The notes below the pieces were generated by a model that saw only the letters and a list, made by a program, of their open reading frames with translations, searched no databases and was not told the DNA's origin. 64,000 nt of DNA from Diplodia intermedia. Taxonomy: Eukaryota; Ascomycota; Dothideomycetes; Botryosphaeriales; Botryosphaeriaceae. The stretch lies in the NCBI GenBank assembly GCA_021495925.1, contig JAKEKT010000028.1:310001-374000 (forward strand), given 5' to 3'. Positions 63,276-64,000 of the stretch are shown one piece after another (positions within the stretch are counted from its first letter, which is position 1; the number at the start of each line of letters is the position of its first letter). Position numbers and translations under genes: made by a program.

Positions 63276-63938
63276 TTAGATAAATATAAAGTAGAGTATT
63301 TAAGTAAATAACTTTTATTAAAATAACTAGTTTTTTTAAAAAATTATTTTAACCTCGTTTCTTTATAGAAAAACGTAAAACTTTTAATTTAAATAAATTA
63401 TATACTATAGTTTAATAGTATTTAAAAATTTTTAATATCTTCTATTATTTTAGAGAAAATTAATTTTAAAATTAATATATTTTTTATTTTCTATTTAAGC
63501 TATTCTTTATAAATCTTTTTAGAATCTTTTAGTATTTTATAAGAAAATAAAGTAGAATAAATACTAAACGCCTTTAAAAAAATTCTACTTAAGTTTATCT
63601 TTATTTTTAGTAATTTTACTTATTTTTATAAGACGAAGTATCTTTCTTCTTACGCTTTCGCGTATTCTTAATATAGAACGCTTTAAATTACGTAAAACTA
63701 GTATAAAATCTAGCTTAAAATTAAGCTAAAGAGAATATTTTCTTCTAATTCTTTCTTATTCTTTATAGTAGATTTACTAGGTTTCTATAGATTCGCGTGT
63801 TTCTAGATTTTCTAAGGGCTACTAGACTTATTTTCTACTAATTCTTTCTTATTTTCTATAGTAGATTCGCTATTTAGACTAGTTTCTTATAGATTTTTAT
63901 TATCTAGTAGATTAAATTCTACTAATTCTTTTATAGTT

Positions 63939-64000
63939 CGGTAAATTATCGAAATACCTAGTTTTTTAAAAATAATTTCTAAAATATCTATATCCTTATC
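63939..64000. repeat. AT-rich direct repeat, copy 3 (cut by window end)
   Basis: Starts CGGTAAATTATCGAAATACC and runs on through TTTTTTAAAAATAATTTCTA to the end of the window; about 800 bp after copy 2. Confidence 0.8.

Larger units (their letters stand above)
62113..64000. repeat. AT-rich, RIP-like repeat block
   Basis: A gene-free block, extremely AT-rich from about 62940 on, running off the window. It contains repeated motifs, nested insertions (listed separately) and no open frame of note. The transition-only differences between repeat copies, mostly at CpA/TpG, point to repeat-induced point mutation. A second internal repeat of about 100 bp (around CTAATTCTTTCTTATT, at about 63740 and 63840) is visible. 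No telomere repeat (TTAGGG) array is seen. Confidence 0.85.

Noticed and set aside
63000..64000. Telomere or mitochondrial-DNA origin of the AT-rich end
   Set aside because: No TTAGGG array and no mitochondrial gene is visible; the repeat copies and transition pattern fit RIP-mutated nuclear repeats.
1..64000. tRNA genes, rRNA genes or CRISPR arrays
   Set aside because: I looked for B-box-like GGTTCGA sequences and for evenly spaced repeats with unique spacers and found no convincing case; a covariance-model scan would be needed to exclude tRNAs or snRNAs.

Overview
This 64 kb window comes from a filamentous ascomycete (Pezizomycotina). The signs are short GT-AG introns of about 47-60 nt with occasional CTAAC-type branch points, GC-rich compact genes on both strands, families typical of or largely confined to these fungi (HET domain, fungal rhodopsin-like membrane protein, DUF3712, fungal CYSTM), and an AT-rich end block whose repeats carry C-to-T / G-to-A changes of the kind made by repeat-induced point mutation (RIP). 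I cannot fix the class from the sequence alone.

Layout. 0.4-3.3 kb: casein kinase 2 alpha and RNase P/MRP subunit RPP1, divergently transcribed. 4.3-15 kb: lineage-type genes (a one-pass surface protein, an F-box protein, an unknown three-exon gene, a rhodopsin-like membrane protein, a tail-anchored coiled-coil protein). 15.6-23 kb: a short-chain dehydrogenase, a small putative secreted or surface protein, a small membrane protein with a minisatellite at its 5' end, CKS1, and a Ser-rich protein. 23-25.3 kb has no convincing gene. 25.3-31.9 kb: PWP1 and PRP16 sharing a 238 bp promoter region, then a PTC7-type mitochondrial phosphatase. 33.4-38.4 kb: HET-domain gene, a lipocalin-like conserved fungal protein, DUF3712 protein. 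39.6-60.3 kb: a dense housekeeping block (GPATCH11-like, ORC3, 3-hydroxyanthranilate dioxygenase, CTR copper transporter, the 2228-residue helicase BRR2, a large disordered zinc-binding-type protein, STT3, a CYSTM protein).

From about 62.1 kb to the end the DNA becomes AT-rich and gene-free. Here I can read a three-level nest of insertions. A 250 bp TG...CA element with a 5 bp target duplication and a row of perfect hairpins (best read as a solo LTR) sits inside the right arm of a TIR element. That TIR element has 67 bp inverted repeats and a TTTTAAAA duplication, and it sits in a direct repeat whose uninterrupted second copy shows the empty site. The two TIR arms differ only by transitions, nearly all RIP-like, and only the right arm is mutated.

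The genes do not form one pathway. They are mostly independent housekeeping functions (splicing, replication, cell cycle, N-glycosylation, NAD synthesis, copper uptake) plus accessory fungal genes. Several models below were rebuilt by hand from splice sites, notably the last exon of the F-box gene, an upstream exon of the HET gene, the last exon of CKS1, and the start of the dioxygenase. No sequence comparison was run; family names rest on motifs I recognise.
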